This document shows, piece by piece, positions 1-12,172 of a stretch of 64,000 nucleotides of DNA; the stretch's first letter is position 1; every line of letters begins with the position of its first letter. The notes under the pieces were generated by a model. The model saw only the letters and a program-made list of their open reading frames with translations. It was not told where the DNA came from and ran no database searches. The DNA is from Enoplosus armatus (Eukaryota > Chordata > Actinopteri > Centrarchiformes > Enoplosidae). The stretch is taken from NCBI RefSeq assembly GCF_043641665.1, contig NC_092185.1, forward strand, positions 25,206,503 to 25,270,502. Reading direction: 5' to 3'. Both the position numbers and the translations under genes were made by a program.

Positions 1-124
1 ACAGTGGAACACACAGTTCTTCCTTGTGACAGGCCTCATGCGCCATTTATGTCAAAACCTCAACAGAATGATGCTTCGGGTTTGGGATTGCTTTCATTGT
101 ATGTCATTGTGTCTCTCTTTGCAG

Positions 125-172
125 AAAGAAAAACTGAATGAAACTTTCATGATCTTTGCCTCCACGGACTGA
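125..172 (+). CDS. Possible last coding exon of an upstream gene (very tentative)
   Basis: A pyrimidine-rich tract ending in TTTGCAG (118-124) is a strong acceptor by eye. The frame starting at 125 reads 15 residues (KEKLNETFMIFASTD) and then TGA at 170-172. The other two frames stop at once. I do not recognise the peptide and see no AATAAA on the + strand in the next 1.5 kb, so this could be chance. Confidence 0.15.
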   Translation, partial: KEKLNETFMIFASTD

Positions 173-1254
173 GACTACAGACAAAACTACCCAGAAAGTA
201 CAAGTCACTGCAATTACATGTTGCAAGCAAGCGCAGAATAGCTTCAAGAGCGCTTTGAAGTTGGGCGACAATTTCAGTCCATCAAAGTGTATGTGTGGCG
301 TGTGGCTGTTTTTTTTTTCTGAACTTGGTATACAGATGATAGATTTCCTGTGCAGTCACTCAACAGTCAGACTTTTACCATATAGGGATGCGACTGAGAG
401 GAGGGTTAGTGGGCAAAGGGAAGAGGAAAGAAGAACTAACAAGAGTCACTCCTCAAGTCTCGACTTGTTGACAGCTGAATCAGTGTAGAGGAGGCAACAC
501 AGTTCAGCTCACAGCTCGTCGCGATCAAGCCAAGTCTCTCTCTTTTTTTTTTATTGCATATACACAGTCATATATCAGTGAGCCATGTGTATTGCCTGTA
601 CCGGCTTGAAACACCCACGAGGCAAAAGAAACAGCGAGAGAGAGAGAGAATGAAAACCAAGGAGATAAAAAAAGAGACTAAATTGTAAACAGATCTGATT
701 ACACCTGTTACAACCACACATTCTTGAAACTCCCCGCTATTTTGTCCAGATCTAAGCTTCTCCATCACGCATGCTATGCCAACAAATATTCCCATACGCC
801 TTCCGATGAGCCTCTCCTTATTGAGTTGCGACAAAAGACAAAAGGATCTCCAGTGTAACGCCTTGGTCGTAAAGAAGTTGTAAAGCTCTGCCTCATGGTG
901 TTGTAAACTGCGGCGCAGTGACTGCACTGATAAGCGGCCAAATTTATGGATTCAATTTATGGCCACTATTCAGCAAAAAAGTAACGCGGTGTCACTTTGA
1001 GCCACTTCCTCCTATAGTGACCCAGTTAGCTATTATCATTCCTGCATTTTGTCCGTGAGCCGTTTAAGGTTGACATGAGTTTATAAAGAGTGAACTGGGA
1101 ACTAGAAGCCACAGCAGCCGAACTGTGAAATGTGTGTTCGGTTCTTTCACTTTTGCGAGGACTCTACTGCCGGCAGGCCTGTGTGCTCAAACCTCACCAA
1201 AAATGCACCGCTCTCGCACATCTTGCATTCATGTTGAACTGTTTCGATCCAGAT

Positions 1255-1335
1255 CCTTTTACTTAAGTAAAAGTACTAATACCACACTGTGAAAATACTC
1301 CATTACCAGTAAAACTCCTGCATTCAAAACCTTAC
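1255..1335. repeat. Fragment of 'agtaaaagtac' interspersed repeat
   Basis: The stretch with 'acttaagtaaaagtacta' and 'aaaactcctgcattcaaaac' resembles a high-copy teleost repeat. A related piece with several 'agtaaaagtac' units lies at about 60690-60800. What appears to be the opposite-end region, with 'ctttttactccacca', occurs at about 47770-47830 and 49640-50085. The assignment to one family is from memory of teleost genomes. Confidence 0.45.
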
Positions 1336-1926
1336 AAAACCATAACGTGTATATTGAATTTTACTGCTGTGGATGTTTATGGTTTATATGCTGTTGGGTT
1401 GTTTCATATACAGCAAATGCATCTGCATATTCTACGGAATCATCGTGTTTGTTTCCAGATAATCCAACAAAAAAAAAAGAAAGAAAAAAAAAGAGAAAGT
1501 TTATTGATCTTAAGACGTAGGAAGAAGGAAACACTCGATCCAATCAGAAACATTCACATTCAAAATGACCAAATTTGGAGGTACACTGGGCAGGAAGGGC
1601 ATGAAAACTAGTAACTAAAGCCTGTCAAGACAAATGAAGTAAGTAAGTAAGCAGCCTGCAGTACTCGAGGAAGCGTACTTAGTTCCATTCATCTGTCAGC
1701 TTGTCCCAAAAGGGGCTTGGGGATAACTTAGCCAACTCAGAATTATGACCCAGTTATCAACTCTGGAGTGAATGCACTCCTCCTCCATCCTCTGATCCAC
1801 ACACTGGTCTCCTGTGTACACCGACACCGACCCACCAGACTGTTCACGGGCGTGGGCAGATGGACAGCATGTCACCTCCACGCTCAGCTGTGCCGACGTG
1901 GGAGCATCCACCTCTCCCCCCCCCCC

Positions 1927-2126
1927 NNNNNNNNNNNNNNNNNNNNNNNNNNNNNNNNNNNNNNNNNNNNNNNNNNNNNNNNNNNNNNNNNNNNNNNNNN
2001 NNNNNNNNNNNNNNNNNNNNNNNNNNNNNNNNNNNNNNNNNNNNNNNNNNNNNNNNNNNNNNNNNNNNNNNNNNNNNNNNNNNNNNNNNNNNNNNNNNNN
2101 NNNNNNNNNNNNNNNNNNNNNNNNNN
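1927..2126. other. Assembly gap (200 N)
   Basis: Exactly 200 N follow a C-run. Flanking sequence on the right is GC- and CpG-rich. The gap may hide part of the meak7 promoter or first non-coding exon. All open frames crossing it are artefacts. Confidence 0.98.
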
Positions 2127-3080
2127 CTGCTAAACAACGGCCGGTTCTGCCCGCCTCCAAGACGCCGTGGGCCAGTCACAGTAAAAGCAGGTGAACATTT
2201 GGCTCATTTGATTGGCTGCTGTGAGCGTCGTCTCTAGCAGCACCAGGAAGTTTACGTTTCGCTGTCACCAGGCGTCAGATGCACTATGGAAAGCTTAGCT
2301 GTCGTTCTTTGAAGAGGTTAGCGGCCACACGGACACATTTAGAGTTTGAAGTTGCCTAGCTTTGACAGCATCGTGCATGTCACACATTCAACAGTTACAC
2401 CCGGAGTGCTTCACATACAGCCGTTTGCGTCGGGGGGGGGGGGGGGGGGGGGGTGTAGCTAAATGGTGCCAGCGCTGTGCTAGCTATACCGTTAGCTAAT
2501 CATTCAAGAGTCCAACACGAAAAAGTTATGTTATTTAACCATGAGGACATGTGTAGGCTAGCTTCATTTTATTATTAGCAACATCCAGGTCGCATAGAAT
2601 ATGACGACAGACCTTTAACAAAACAGGGAGCTAGCAAAACACGATTTATTACATTCAATTTAACATTGCATTTTGTTCTGCAGTTAAGTTACCTCCGTCA
2701 TTTTTTGTACTGCAATGGAAGTTGGACGATAACGTTACAGTTTTGGGTACGGGGTCAGCCCCAGAATCATCATTACTGTAATATCACACTGTGCGCTTCA
2801 TCTTAACTGGTCCCTGAACTGTTAGTGAAGCAGATGCTGAAGCTGCTCCCTAGATCAGTGGTTCCCAATCTGCTGTTCGGGACCCTCCTGGGGGTCACAA
2901 GATACATCTGAGGGGGTCACGAGAATTAAGAAAAGATATATATACCACCTGAAATCAATATAGCACAATGTGTATTTAATTGTAGCCTGCTGTATTATGT
3001 CAACATAATAACTCTGGTGTGTGTGGTGTGTGTGTGTGTGTGTGTGTGTGTCCTGCCATACTCTGTGCGTCTCACTGCAG
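2127..3080 (+). promoter_or_regulatory. Probable meak7 upstream/promoter region
   Basis: The first coding exon of meak7 starts at an acceptor (3079-3080) with only 6 nt of 5' UTR, so at least one non-coding exon must lie upstream. The CpG-containing sequence right of the gap (2127-2350) is the best candidate area, with a possible donor near 2317 (GAAGAG then GTTAGC). No TATA box or clear start is visible. A run of 22 G occupies 2432-2453. Confidence 0.3.
2856..2930. mobile_element. hAT-like transposon end fragment
   Basis: CAGTGGTTCCCAATC at 2856, followed by 'gggaccctcctgggggtcac' and 'gagggggtcacgag', matches the typical terminal region of vertebrate hAT-type non-autonomous elements (CAGTGGTTCCCAA ends). 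I could not find the partner terminus, so this is probably a truncated copy. Confidence 0.5.
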
Positions 3081-3086
3081 AGGAAC

Positions 3087-6000
3087 ATGGGTAACACGGA
3101 GAGCGTGGCGGTGCAGAAGCGGCTGGCCCGCTTCCGCCCCGAGGAGCGGCCCGTGGTTGAGGGGGTCTTCGACAGGCTCCAGGGCGGTGCTGGGGCCCCC
3201 TCAGGAGCCCCCGGGAGGGAAACGCCAGCGGGGAAGACTCTCACGCTTGAAACGCTGCAGGTGTGACTGTTAAACCAGTAAATAGACTGTGTGCAAATGG
3301 CATTACTATCCAATGTATTGTTCAATTCGATTTATTTTTTATTTATATAGCGACAAATCACAACAACAAAGTCATCTCATGACGCTTTACAAATAGAGCA
3401 GGTCTAGACCGACTCTTTATGATGATATTACAGAGACCCAACAGTTCCCACCATGAGCAAGCACTTTGGCGACAGTGGCGAGGAAAAAGTTCCTACTGCA
3501 TCAGCACATCTGTCAGGAAAAGGCAGTTTCTGCCATTGTGTTGTCTATGTATAATCAGCCCCTCCTTATGTCTCTCCCAGTCTTCAATGGGCAGCCTGGC
3601 CCCAGACTCCATGGTGAGGAGGGTCTACCAGTGCATGTGTAGTATCGACCCTGGACTGGCAGCGCCCGCAGCCTCTGGGAAGACCAGAACCCCTGCCGTC
3701 TCCGGGGTGGGTCGAGAGCAATTGGTCATCTTCCTTGCCGACACCCTGCGAGGCACTGCGGAAGAACGGGCCCCTCTCATCATGGCCATGTCCCAGAATA
3801 AAGCAGGAGGCGCATCAGCGGTGGTCACATGTGAGCAGGTAGCAGAGGTGAGTAGAGGGTAAAATGAGGGTAATTTCTGTAGTATTGCTCTTCTTATCTA
3901 CTTTTTCTTTTGACGCGGCCCTACCTTTTCACCCTGCTGCCCCCCTCTTTCCACACTGACACCCTACTCTGGCCCTTTTCCCTTTCTCAATAGTTCCTTC
4001 AGGACCTGATTTCTGCTGTAGTTCAGATTCTGGTCCACAGAGGGCGTCTGCACGGTTGGAAACCAGAGAGAATGGGTGACTGCTCCCTGGGTGTAAAACT
4101 CCTGGCAGAGCATATGTGTTCTGAGCTCAAACCCTCAGGTAAACGGGTGCTTTGAAGGTTTTTGAACGCATTAACAGCGTGGAAATGTGACTGTTAATGA
4201 CCCCCCCCCCCCAACCACCACCTCCTCTTCTTCCCTCCTCTTCCCCCCTCCTCACCCTGTTTCACTCCTCAGATCAGGGAGGTTGTGACGTTTCCTGTTT
4301 GGAGGACTGGATCTTCAGGGTCTCTCAGGTATCATTGTACCTGGAGATGCTGGTAGCTGAGGGCCTAAATGTGTCCCTGAGTGGCCGCCCGGCCCCCACC
4401 CTGCTGCCCCCCTGCAGGGAGACGCCCTGGAAAGAGCTCAGGTGTCTGCTGGACCTTCCCACCCTCATGTGTCTGGCACCACAGGTCAGAATAAAAATAT
4501 ATACAGCATCATGTTGGTAGATTTGGACCAAAATGTGTTTACTCTTTCTTTGGTTTTGAACAAATGTGATTTTTAAAAGTTAATTTGCTATGCATCGGCA
4601 GCATGGTCCCCATGTTTCATTATACATTATTTGGGGATACAATGAACTACTGTGCAAAATATATATATATTTATACCACTAAAACCAGATGGCGTAAGCC
4701 ACTTTGTGAACCTGTCCGTCAGAATTCTCTCAAGCACCTCGGACCAGACCCAGTTATCTCTACTACGACTTTGACCTGCTAACAGGAACTAACGGCACGG
4801 AGAGCACTGAGTCAGGTAGAAACCCAATAAATCAGGTGGCAAGAGGAGGAACAGGTTTTTCCATCATGCCGTAAATGTTCAGCGGTAATGTGATCAGTTC
4901 CACCTACCTTACCGTCATCTGGTTTTATTATGGCTCCAAACAATTCGTCAGACGTCGTTTATGATGCCCTCAGTGACATCATAAACGGCCAACCTTTTGC
5001 TCCAACTTTATTATTATCAGATGGTAAAAGAGTTTTTGCCGTTACAGTTTTGACCCAAAATTCACTTTAACCATTACTTTGCGACTTCCTGGCAAACAAA
5101 TCAGCCCTCAAGGCTTTCTCATTTCCTTTACTGTAGCTAGATGTGGCATTGACATTTAACTCCATGCTAACATTTCCAGCATTTTGCTATTACATTCATA
5201 AAAGGAGCCACTTGCCACTACACTCTATGTGCTGTATTTCGCGATGCCACAGGCAACGCATAGATTTCTTGGTTGTGGCTTCACCAGGACGTTCTGTGCT
5301 ATATAGAAGAAGCTGAGTTGCTGAGTCATTTTCACTGAGACCAGTTAAACCTACCGCTGTTACCTTCAGTAGTCAGAACGTTTAGATTCACTGGATTGCC
5401 ATCCTGTAATAGATCGTCATGTTGAACAAGGCGGCGCACAGTGACCAAGCCATGATATTGTGTCTCGGGTTTCACTTTAGATGAGCAGGTGCACGTATGT
5501 AGGCTTCGATTTGTTTGTGTTTTTGTCACATTTGGTTTTGTTCCATTTGTTAGCATTTATGTGAGGCTATGTGTACGTACCTATTTAAAACCAAATGTTT
5601 ACCTGTAGGCTGTCTGTAAAGTTAAGATGACTTAAACGGCACCTTTCTAGATCAGACATCGCTTCACAATAAAAGACAGAATCCAATATATTGTGCTGCA
5701 AGATGTCGGTTAGTATGCACTTAATTTTAAACAGAGCTTTGCCTAAAGTCAACCTGAGTAGACTGTAGGAGCCTTGCAGTGCCGAGCTTCGACTGTATTC
5801 GTTGCGTCACTATTCATATTTACACTCTCCATTCGTCTCTCCAGTTGCCAGACGGCTACAGCGCCCCCTGGAGACTGGTGTTCTCCACGCGGCTGCACGG
5901 GGAGAGCTTCACCAGGATGGTGGCCGGCCTGGCGAAGCGTGGGCCCACCCTGCTGCTTATAAAAGACGCAAAGGGACACGTTTTCGGGGGCTTCGCCTCC

Positions 6001-9000
6001 CACGCCTGGGAGGTCAAACCTCAGTTTCAGGGTGAGAGAAGGGAGAATCCCGCGGCTCTTTCACGTTGACTGACTTATAGACTACAGATAGATTACACTC
6101 GAATGCGTTTTAAGGATCGATGCTAATACAGTGCGGCATGTAGTGTGTTTTCCACCATGTTGACAGGACGTCATGTAACTGTGTTAGCCATAAAATTGCA
6201 GTGTCATTGCAGCAATGTGTTTTTCCCTATAGACCTTTTTCACAGCAGACATTCTCATTGTGTGACATCACTAAAACTGATCTTCATACAGACAGCATCA
6301 TAGGAGATTAAAATTGTATCTTAGGTCAGTGGTCCCTAGACATTTTTAAACTATGGCACAATCCTTTTCATGGCAGCCCACTTTTGCTCCGGCGCACCTT
6401 CATGTTATGGGCTGAGGTCAGTGTGCCTTTGAGCTGTATTTAGAGTTTTCCCATTGCCTGCTATGGCCACAATTTTAGACAACTGTAAAACCAGGAAAAT
6501 GCGAGTTCTTAATACTCTAATTCCAACATGTGTGTGATTATGTATTATGAGTTTATTGCGATTGTAAAATGTACAGGTGCGGTACTCACTTTGGGAGCCA
6601 CTGCCTGAGGTATCAAGATTTACATCTGAATTCAAATTGAATAGCAGGTTAACCGTTTTATGAAGCTGTTGATCCTGAATAAAGAACAGAGGCGATTTGT
6701 ACAGAAACCGCCATAGAGCTCAGCCACACGGGAGCGAAGTGTGCCTCTGATAGGTAACGGCGAGTTTAGGCTTCTAAACGCCGTAACGCCTGTGACAGAA
6801 GCACGTTGGCGTTGACCCCATATCAAGACTGATCTTAAAGCAGTGATAAAAGGGCACATTGAGGAAGTAGTGCTCCTTGTTTGAATACTGTGGGCTGTCA
6901 CTTGACTTTTCACTCAGATCTTCATAATTTGTATATTTATGTGTGTGCAGGTGACTCCAGATGCTTCCTGTTCACTGTGTTCCCCAGGCTGAGAGTTTAT
7001 ACAGCAACAGGATACAACCAACACTTCATGTACCTCAACCAGAATCAGCAGACCATGCCCAACGGACTGGTGAGACCACACTAGCTTTTAACGGAGGAGA
7101 ACTTTGATCCTGTTGCTCACGGCCTGTGATTATCACACGGAGCTTGAAATAGAATCCCCTTAATTTAGCCAGTGCACTGGGTGTAAATATTGTTCTTCAG
7201 ATAATGCCAGATTGGGTTGCATCATTATACAATTATTACAATTATATGATAGTGTTTATAGCACTGTACCCGCACATTTAGAGACTAGCAGGTGATTTTC
7301 TCCGGAGTTGGTGATGACCAAAAACAGCTAAAAGGAGAGCATAATAACTTTATAAGATGACAACATGTCAGTTTTGTGTTTTCAGCTTTATTCCGTGGCC
7401 CCCCCAAGTGGCCCAAAAAAGCAATGAATGCAGCTTTAAAAAAGGGGTTGGTCTCTTCTAATGTGGTATTACCGCGGAGCGCTGCAGGGGTGACCCGGAA
7501 GTTAGCATCGCCCTGGTTCCCTCGACGAAAAGCCAATGGGAGTTGGGATTATTGCGGAAAATGAGCTCTGTGGCAAAACAAAAGTTTATGATAACTTTTA
7601 TGATTTTTGAAGCGGAAATGGAATCGCCAGAAGTAAAAAGATAATGTTAGAGTATAAACACAACAAGGCGACTCGTGAGTTGAGTGAGACTTTCCGTGTT
7701 CGGCATGAAGACGTTTAATGTCCACGACAACATCAAAGTGTCATTTAGCCGCTTGTTAGCATCCGCCTTTTTTAAGACACGTAAAAGCTTCAAAATTCAC
7801 AAGTGGGGGGGGTATCTACTGACGCATTTTATGTCGCAGAGCAAAACGTTGAAATCTCTTAAGCTTGCGTTAACCACAGACCTTATTTCAGGCATCTAAC
7901 CAAAAACCCATTCAAAGAACCCGCTGACTTTGAGACAAGGGAACCGGGAGTGGAAAAATACTGTCTCATTTCCGGGTTTTAGGACTCCTGCAGCGCCCTA
8001 TTGGTATTGTTTTTATCGTCATCCTAACCTTCAGTTTTAGCATTCTGGCTCTGTTCAAAAATCATTGGTAGTTGAATTCCAGAAATATTGTTCCGACTTT
8101 AGGATAAAACAAAAAAAAAACGGGTAAGATTTCTCTTATTGCATGCTGGTCGTCATTCTTTCCCGTTTCTCTTGGTGTGTATGTTTTCTGGTCTTCATTA
8201 GGGTATGGGCGGTCAGCATGGCTACTTCGGCTTGTGGTTGGACAGCGATTTTGGCCGCGGTCACAGCCGGGCGCGGCCCAAGTGCACCACCTATGGCAGC
8301 CCTCAGCTCTCTGGAGAGGAGGACTTCACCGTGGACTCAATGGAAGTGTGGGCGGTCGGAAAACCCTCAGAACCAGAGGTCGGGGTACTCTTTGCGCCTT
8401 TGTTCGATAGCAGATACGTGTCCCATTCTTTATTTACCCTACAAATGTCGGGGAAGACCCGTGCTGTTTTCCAAGGGGGTCTCGCTTAACAAGAAGTGCA
8501 ACCACATCTTCAACTGTCCTACACTGCAGACTCACAGCAGTGTTGGAGTTTGTCCACAAAGGTTGCAGTACAATGCAGGGGCTAATGCTGCTGCAGTATG
8601 TGTGTGGGGAGGGGGGGCGGGGGGGCACATGGAGAAAACAACAGGGCCATCTGCTGGGTAGTCAGGAACTCACAGGAGCTAGAGGAAAGATAGTTTACAG
8701 TCAGGAGGAATACATACATACCTCACAAGTTTTATTTTGAAGGTCTAAATCTGTTTTTTTTTTTTTTTTGTTGCATTCAAGTGCTCCTTGAAAACTCCTC
8801 CTTAAGAGTTGTGGCCTTGCGAATACAATGTGTCTCACACTGAAATCCATATTCAATAGAATTATAACAAAACTCACCTTTTTTGAATTCCGGCTGAGCA
8901 GACCAGGCATATCAGGCACGTAATTAACCGTACCAACCTGTACCGCAAACAGAGAACCTCATTTACATTATGCAGCTGTTTCCTTTAGAATATGGCTAAT

Positions 9001-9168
9001 TAAACTCGTGGTATTTCTGCGTGTGGTTTGGTGTTTCAGAGCGAGGAGGGGGAGGGCAAGAAGAGTATCCTGGACGTGGATCCAGAAGTCCAGGCCATGA
9101 TGGAGATGGCAGGGAAGACCCTGCACAGTCAGGGCCTCAGGGAGCCGGAGGAAGACCAGTCGCAGTGA
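3087..9168 (+). CDS. meak7: MEAK7 / TLDc domain-containing protein 1 (mTOR-associated)
   Basis: Eight coding exons: 3087-3260, 3581-3847, 3994-4138, 4273-4484, 5845-6031, 6951-7069, 8202-8378, 9040-9168. All introns are GT-AG, phases join without a break, and the product is 469 residues (mammalian MEAK7 is about 456). In the mammalian family it is a lysosome-associated protein that supports an alternative mTOR/S6K2 signal and has been reported to bind the V-ATPase. The sequence shows an N-terminal MGN, suited to N-myristoylation at Gly2; an EF-hand-like helical N-half (exons 1-4); and a TLDc domain at roughly residues 240-420, with HGESFTRM, HVFGGFASHAWEVKPQFQG, DSRCFLFTVFPRLRVYTATG, GMGGQHGYFGLWLDSDFG and FTVDSMEVWAVG. 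The C-terminus reads SILDVDPEVQAMMEMAGK. The ATG at 3087 was chosen because it begins MGN and lies just inside the acceptor at 3080. The exon 7 donor (GAG|GTCGGG) is weak. Confidence 0.93.
3321..3535 (-). repeat. LINE 3' UTR remnant (L2/Rex1-like family) in meak7 intron 1
   Basis: The segment from 'ttcaattcgattt' through 'atttatatagcgacaaatcacaac' to 'gcgaggaaaaagttcc' is the reverse complement of the copy at 51005-51231, with similar spacing throughout. From memory, this is the 3' UTR end of a common teleost LINE whose coding part is present in broken form at about 19-21 kb. The copy ends only about 45 bp before the exon 2 acceptor. Confidence 0.6.
6327..6603. mobile_element. hAT-type miniature element (non-autonomous), meak7 intron 5
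   Basis: The left end is CAGTGGTCCCTAGAC (6327) and the right end is GGGAGCCACTG (ending 6603), whose reverse complement begins CAGTGGCTCCC, so the termini are inverted repeats. The flanking 8-mers TCTTAGGT (6319-6326) and CCTGAGGT (6604-6611) match at 6 of 8 positions, as expected for a decayed 8-bp hAT target duplication. At 277 bp it has no transposase. Confidence 0.6.
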
Positions 9169-10820
9169 GCGGGCAACAAGGAGACAGACCAAAAAACAAT
9201 TACTGAGGCTCCCGGGCCCTCCTGGTACAGACACAAGTTGGGATTTCGTCATCTGACGTAGCTGGATTAATATTTACACCTGACTTTAAGACATGTCTCT
9301 TTTTTTTTTTTTTTTAATGACAAGTCATCCTCTCATGTTCACACAGATCAGAAGTTAAAGAGGTCGTAGGCTATGGAAGCCTGAGTAGGTCTAAAGGCAT
9401 GAAGTGGTCTGTAAAGCCTGATCTGACACACAACTGAAAGCCTGCTGAAAGGGGCCAGTGTGTCATGGGTGTGTTCACACTTATTTCCACCAAGCTTCTG
9501 TGGTGTTTGATAGGAGAGCACTCTTTTGAATTCATATTTTGAGAAACATCACAGAAAACATCTGTTGGGGAAGAGGCAGCGGAGCGAGTCCCTTCACCAG
9601 CCACCTAGCCTCAGTCGACCAGAATGCAATGCGTCCACATTATCTCTATCGAAACCGCTAACTGAAGTATTAGGTTGAGGAAAAAGGGGGCAACAACAAT
9701 AAGTCATACCACGAATCTGTGTGTTATAAGTGTTTTAACCATGTGAGAAGCTTTGGAGTTAGTCAGGGAATGTGTGGAATACAAGAGGATATACTGACTT
9801 TCTGTTTCAAAACCAGGGATTCATCCCTTTTCATGCGCTTCGTGCACGCAAGAGACAGAAAGGACGTCTGTGTTTCTTATTCAACTTAACTGATTTCCTT
9901 GATCAAGGTCAGTTAAGATGATAGCTTGGACTAATTAGCCCTAATCAACATCATCATCATCAACATCATCATCATCATCTTGGCTTTTTTTTTTTTTTAA
10001 ATTATAGAGCGATACCGAATGTTTTAATGTGGCGCAGAGGTCGGTGTCTCACCTTTGACCAGCTTGGACTTCAGTGGAAAACGCTGTGGAACATCAGGAG
10101 AAGCGGCAGCGTCAGGTGGCGATGTCCTCAAACCCCCAGCAGAAGAGGAGTGTTTTGAGCGAGCGAAAGTGACAAGAGACATGCTTATTGTTTATTTCGG
10201 TTGTCATAGGATGTAGTGTTTGAAGTTGATATTCTGTGTGTGTGTGTGTGTGTGTGTGTGGTGAATACATTATTGCAGGGTCTACTGCCTGTATTAAAGT
10301 AAGAGGGCTCCTGGAGGGTGTGCGCCTACTTTCACTTGTGTTTCTCAGGAGAGTGAACTGTCTTCTAGTTCGATTCCTCTCCGGCTTTTGCTAGACGTGC
10401 TGTGAACTGTAAACCACAAACATGGACGACAAGATCTCCGCTTTTGACGTACTCTAATTGTACTAATACAAACACCTGCTCAGAGGCTGAATGGCAACTC
10501 TGTATTCACCCCCGCCCCCCCCCCCCCCCCCCCCCTCAGTCCTCCTCCCCTTCTGTTCTGCCATCATGCAAATGCCTTAGGCAAGTTACACATGCAAATG
10601 TGTTATATAATCTTATAGCACTTTTACACATCGACATGGAGGAGGACGTGGTTCTATAAAGGAGGCTTATGCTGGCCTTTCTGTTTGTGTATGGAAATGA
10701 TTTTATTGTGTTAGTCCCAGAAATGTGACGAGACCTGAGGCCTCAGGATCGCCCCATCATGTGCACGACACCATGACGTTAATGTCCCTTAATGTATCAA
10801 TAAATCTATCAAGCTCCACT
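9169..10820 (+). other. meak7 3' UTR (inferred)
   Basis: No coding potential follows the TGA at 9166-9168. The sequence has a T-run (9300-9316), an (ATC)n stretch at about 9950-9980 and a (TG)n stretch at 10235-10260. The first AATAAA I find is at 10799-10804. A shorter 3' UTR using a variant signal is possible. Confidence 0.4.
10799..10804 (+). terminator. Candidate meak7 poly(A) signal AATAAA
   Basis: Canonical AATAAA about 1.6 kb after the meak7 stop codon, with no other canonical signal seen between them. No transcript evidence is available here. Confidence 0.4.
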
Positions 10821-11579
10821 TAGAGAGAGCGCCTTTCATACGGGTTCAAAGCGTCTTTTATCGGCCTGTGTCACACCTATGTTTATAGCTGTCATTGTCA
10901 AGATGGCAGAAATATAAGCAGTGAAACAATGCACACGTGTTATTGCATTATATATATATATATATTCATACTCAACTATCCTCTTCTTTGTCTCTGTTCT
11001 GCTTTTCTGCTTTTACTTCCCTCACCCCGGTCACTTGCCGGCCATTTAATGCACATATTTCCCTCAGAGTCCTAGTGATGGGGTTGTACCCCCCCCCCCC
11101 CCCCACCCCAGCATTTGCTCAACCCTTACTTAAACTCACTTTGTCTTTGACTTTAAATCTATGGTATCTGCTGGTCTGAGGGCCTCAGTCTTGTGGAAAG
11201 TTTTTTTTTTTTTTTTTTTTCCCCTAAACCTGCCTTTTCACCCGCAACGGCTTCATCGTCACATTCACAAGACAAAAGCAGAGATGAGAGGAAATACACT
11301 GCTCTTCTCTGCCTTCCCCCCACCCTCATCTTTTAAAAAAAAAAAGAAAAAAAAAAGAGCACACTGGCCCAAGTGCGGCTATTTGTACTTTCCTTAAATA
11401 TCTAATATTTCCATGAACGACTCATTCCCATGTTCCCATGCACCTCCACGTGTTTGTGAAAGTGCAAACATTTTATGGGGTTGTTTTTCTTCCCTCCTCC
11501 CTTGTTCGAAGTGAACCTGGAGCGAAAGGTTCTCTCGAGAAGAGCCGCCTGTCCCGAAAAAAACGACACAAAATAGCGC

Positions 11580-11947
11580 AGGCTGAGGTCCTCCGGCCCC
11601 GGCAGGTGTCACGGCGGCGGCTCGTCCCTCCGTCCGTCAGTCCGCCGGCACTTGCGCGGATGTACTTTGCATAGATAGCGCCGTCCTTCGCTTCCGGCCT
11701 CTTTAGGCCGCGCTTGTCGCAATGTAATGCAAGTTAACTTTTACTTCCTTGTACACGCGCAGATAGAGGAACTGACCGTTTTGCGTCTGGTCCCCCCCCC
11801 TCTCTTTTTTTTTTTTTTTTTTTTTTTTTGTGGCCAACACTCTACATCCTCTACAGCTTCACTTCAGAACTGTTCCAAGTCATGATCCGGTAGAAACCGA
11901 GCGGCAGCACTTGGGACGGCGGAGTAGACTCGATCACCACGCTGAAG
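11580..11947 (+). promoter_or_regulatory. Probable plcg2 promoter and non-coding first exon
   Basis: A CpG-rich stretch (11580-11720) is followed by an exon-like segment ending CTGAAG|GTAAGG, with the donor at 11948-11949. No other gene lies between it and the first plcg2 coding exon, which itself starts at an acceptor 2 nt before the ATG. An untranslated upstream exon is therefore required, and this is the best candidate. Two ETS-type cores are visible: CTTCCGG at 11691-11697 and ACTTCCT at 11743-11749. Such sites would suit a haematopoietic gene, but this is inference. Confidence 0.4.
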
Positions 11948-12134
11948 GTAAGGCCTTCTGTTTGTTGTTGTTGTTGTTGTTGTTGCTTTTCTTTGTTGTG
12001 TTTTATTTATAGGTACGTGTTGAAGTGCCTGTGACAAGAGTTAAGTTAGGAGAGCGAGGAGGAGGAGGGGGGTGGTGGGGGGGGGGGGGGGGAAATCCGC
12101 TTTGTAATGGCAGCAGATCTGCTGGGCTGCGGAT

Positions 12135-12172
<38 letters not shown>

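Larger units (their letters stand above)
1..1926. other. Upstream non-coding region, no confident gene
   Basis: I see no convincing gene here. Open frames are short and lack family resemblance. A good acceptor-like site at 123-124 is followed by a short open stretch (separate entry). A TTTATT at about 548-553 would read AATAAA on the minus strand, so the 3' end of a minus-strand gene cannot be excluded. The stretch around 1255-1335 carries the 'agtaaaagtac' motif of a repeat that recurs at about 60.7 kb. Confidence 0.5.

Noticed and set aside
568..927. 119-codon minus-strand open frame
   Set aside because: No recognisable motifs, no splice context and low-complexity C-terminus; treated as chance, although a minus-strand poly(A)-like signal nearby was noted.
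1696..2237. Several open frames of 110-150 codons on both strands around 1.7-2.2 kb
   Set aside because: They exist only because they cross the 200-N gap; the real sequence inside is unknown.
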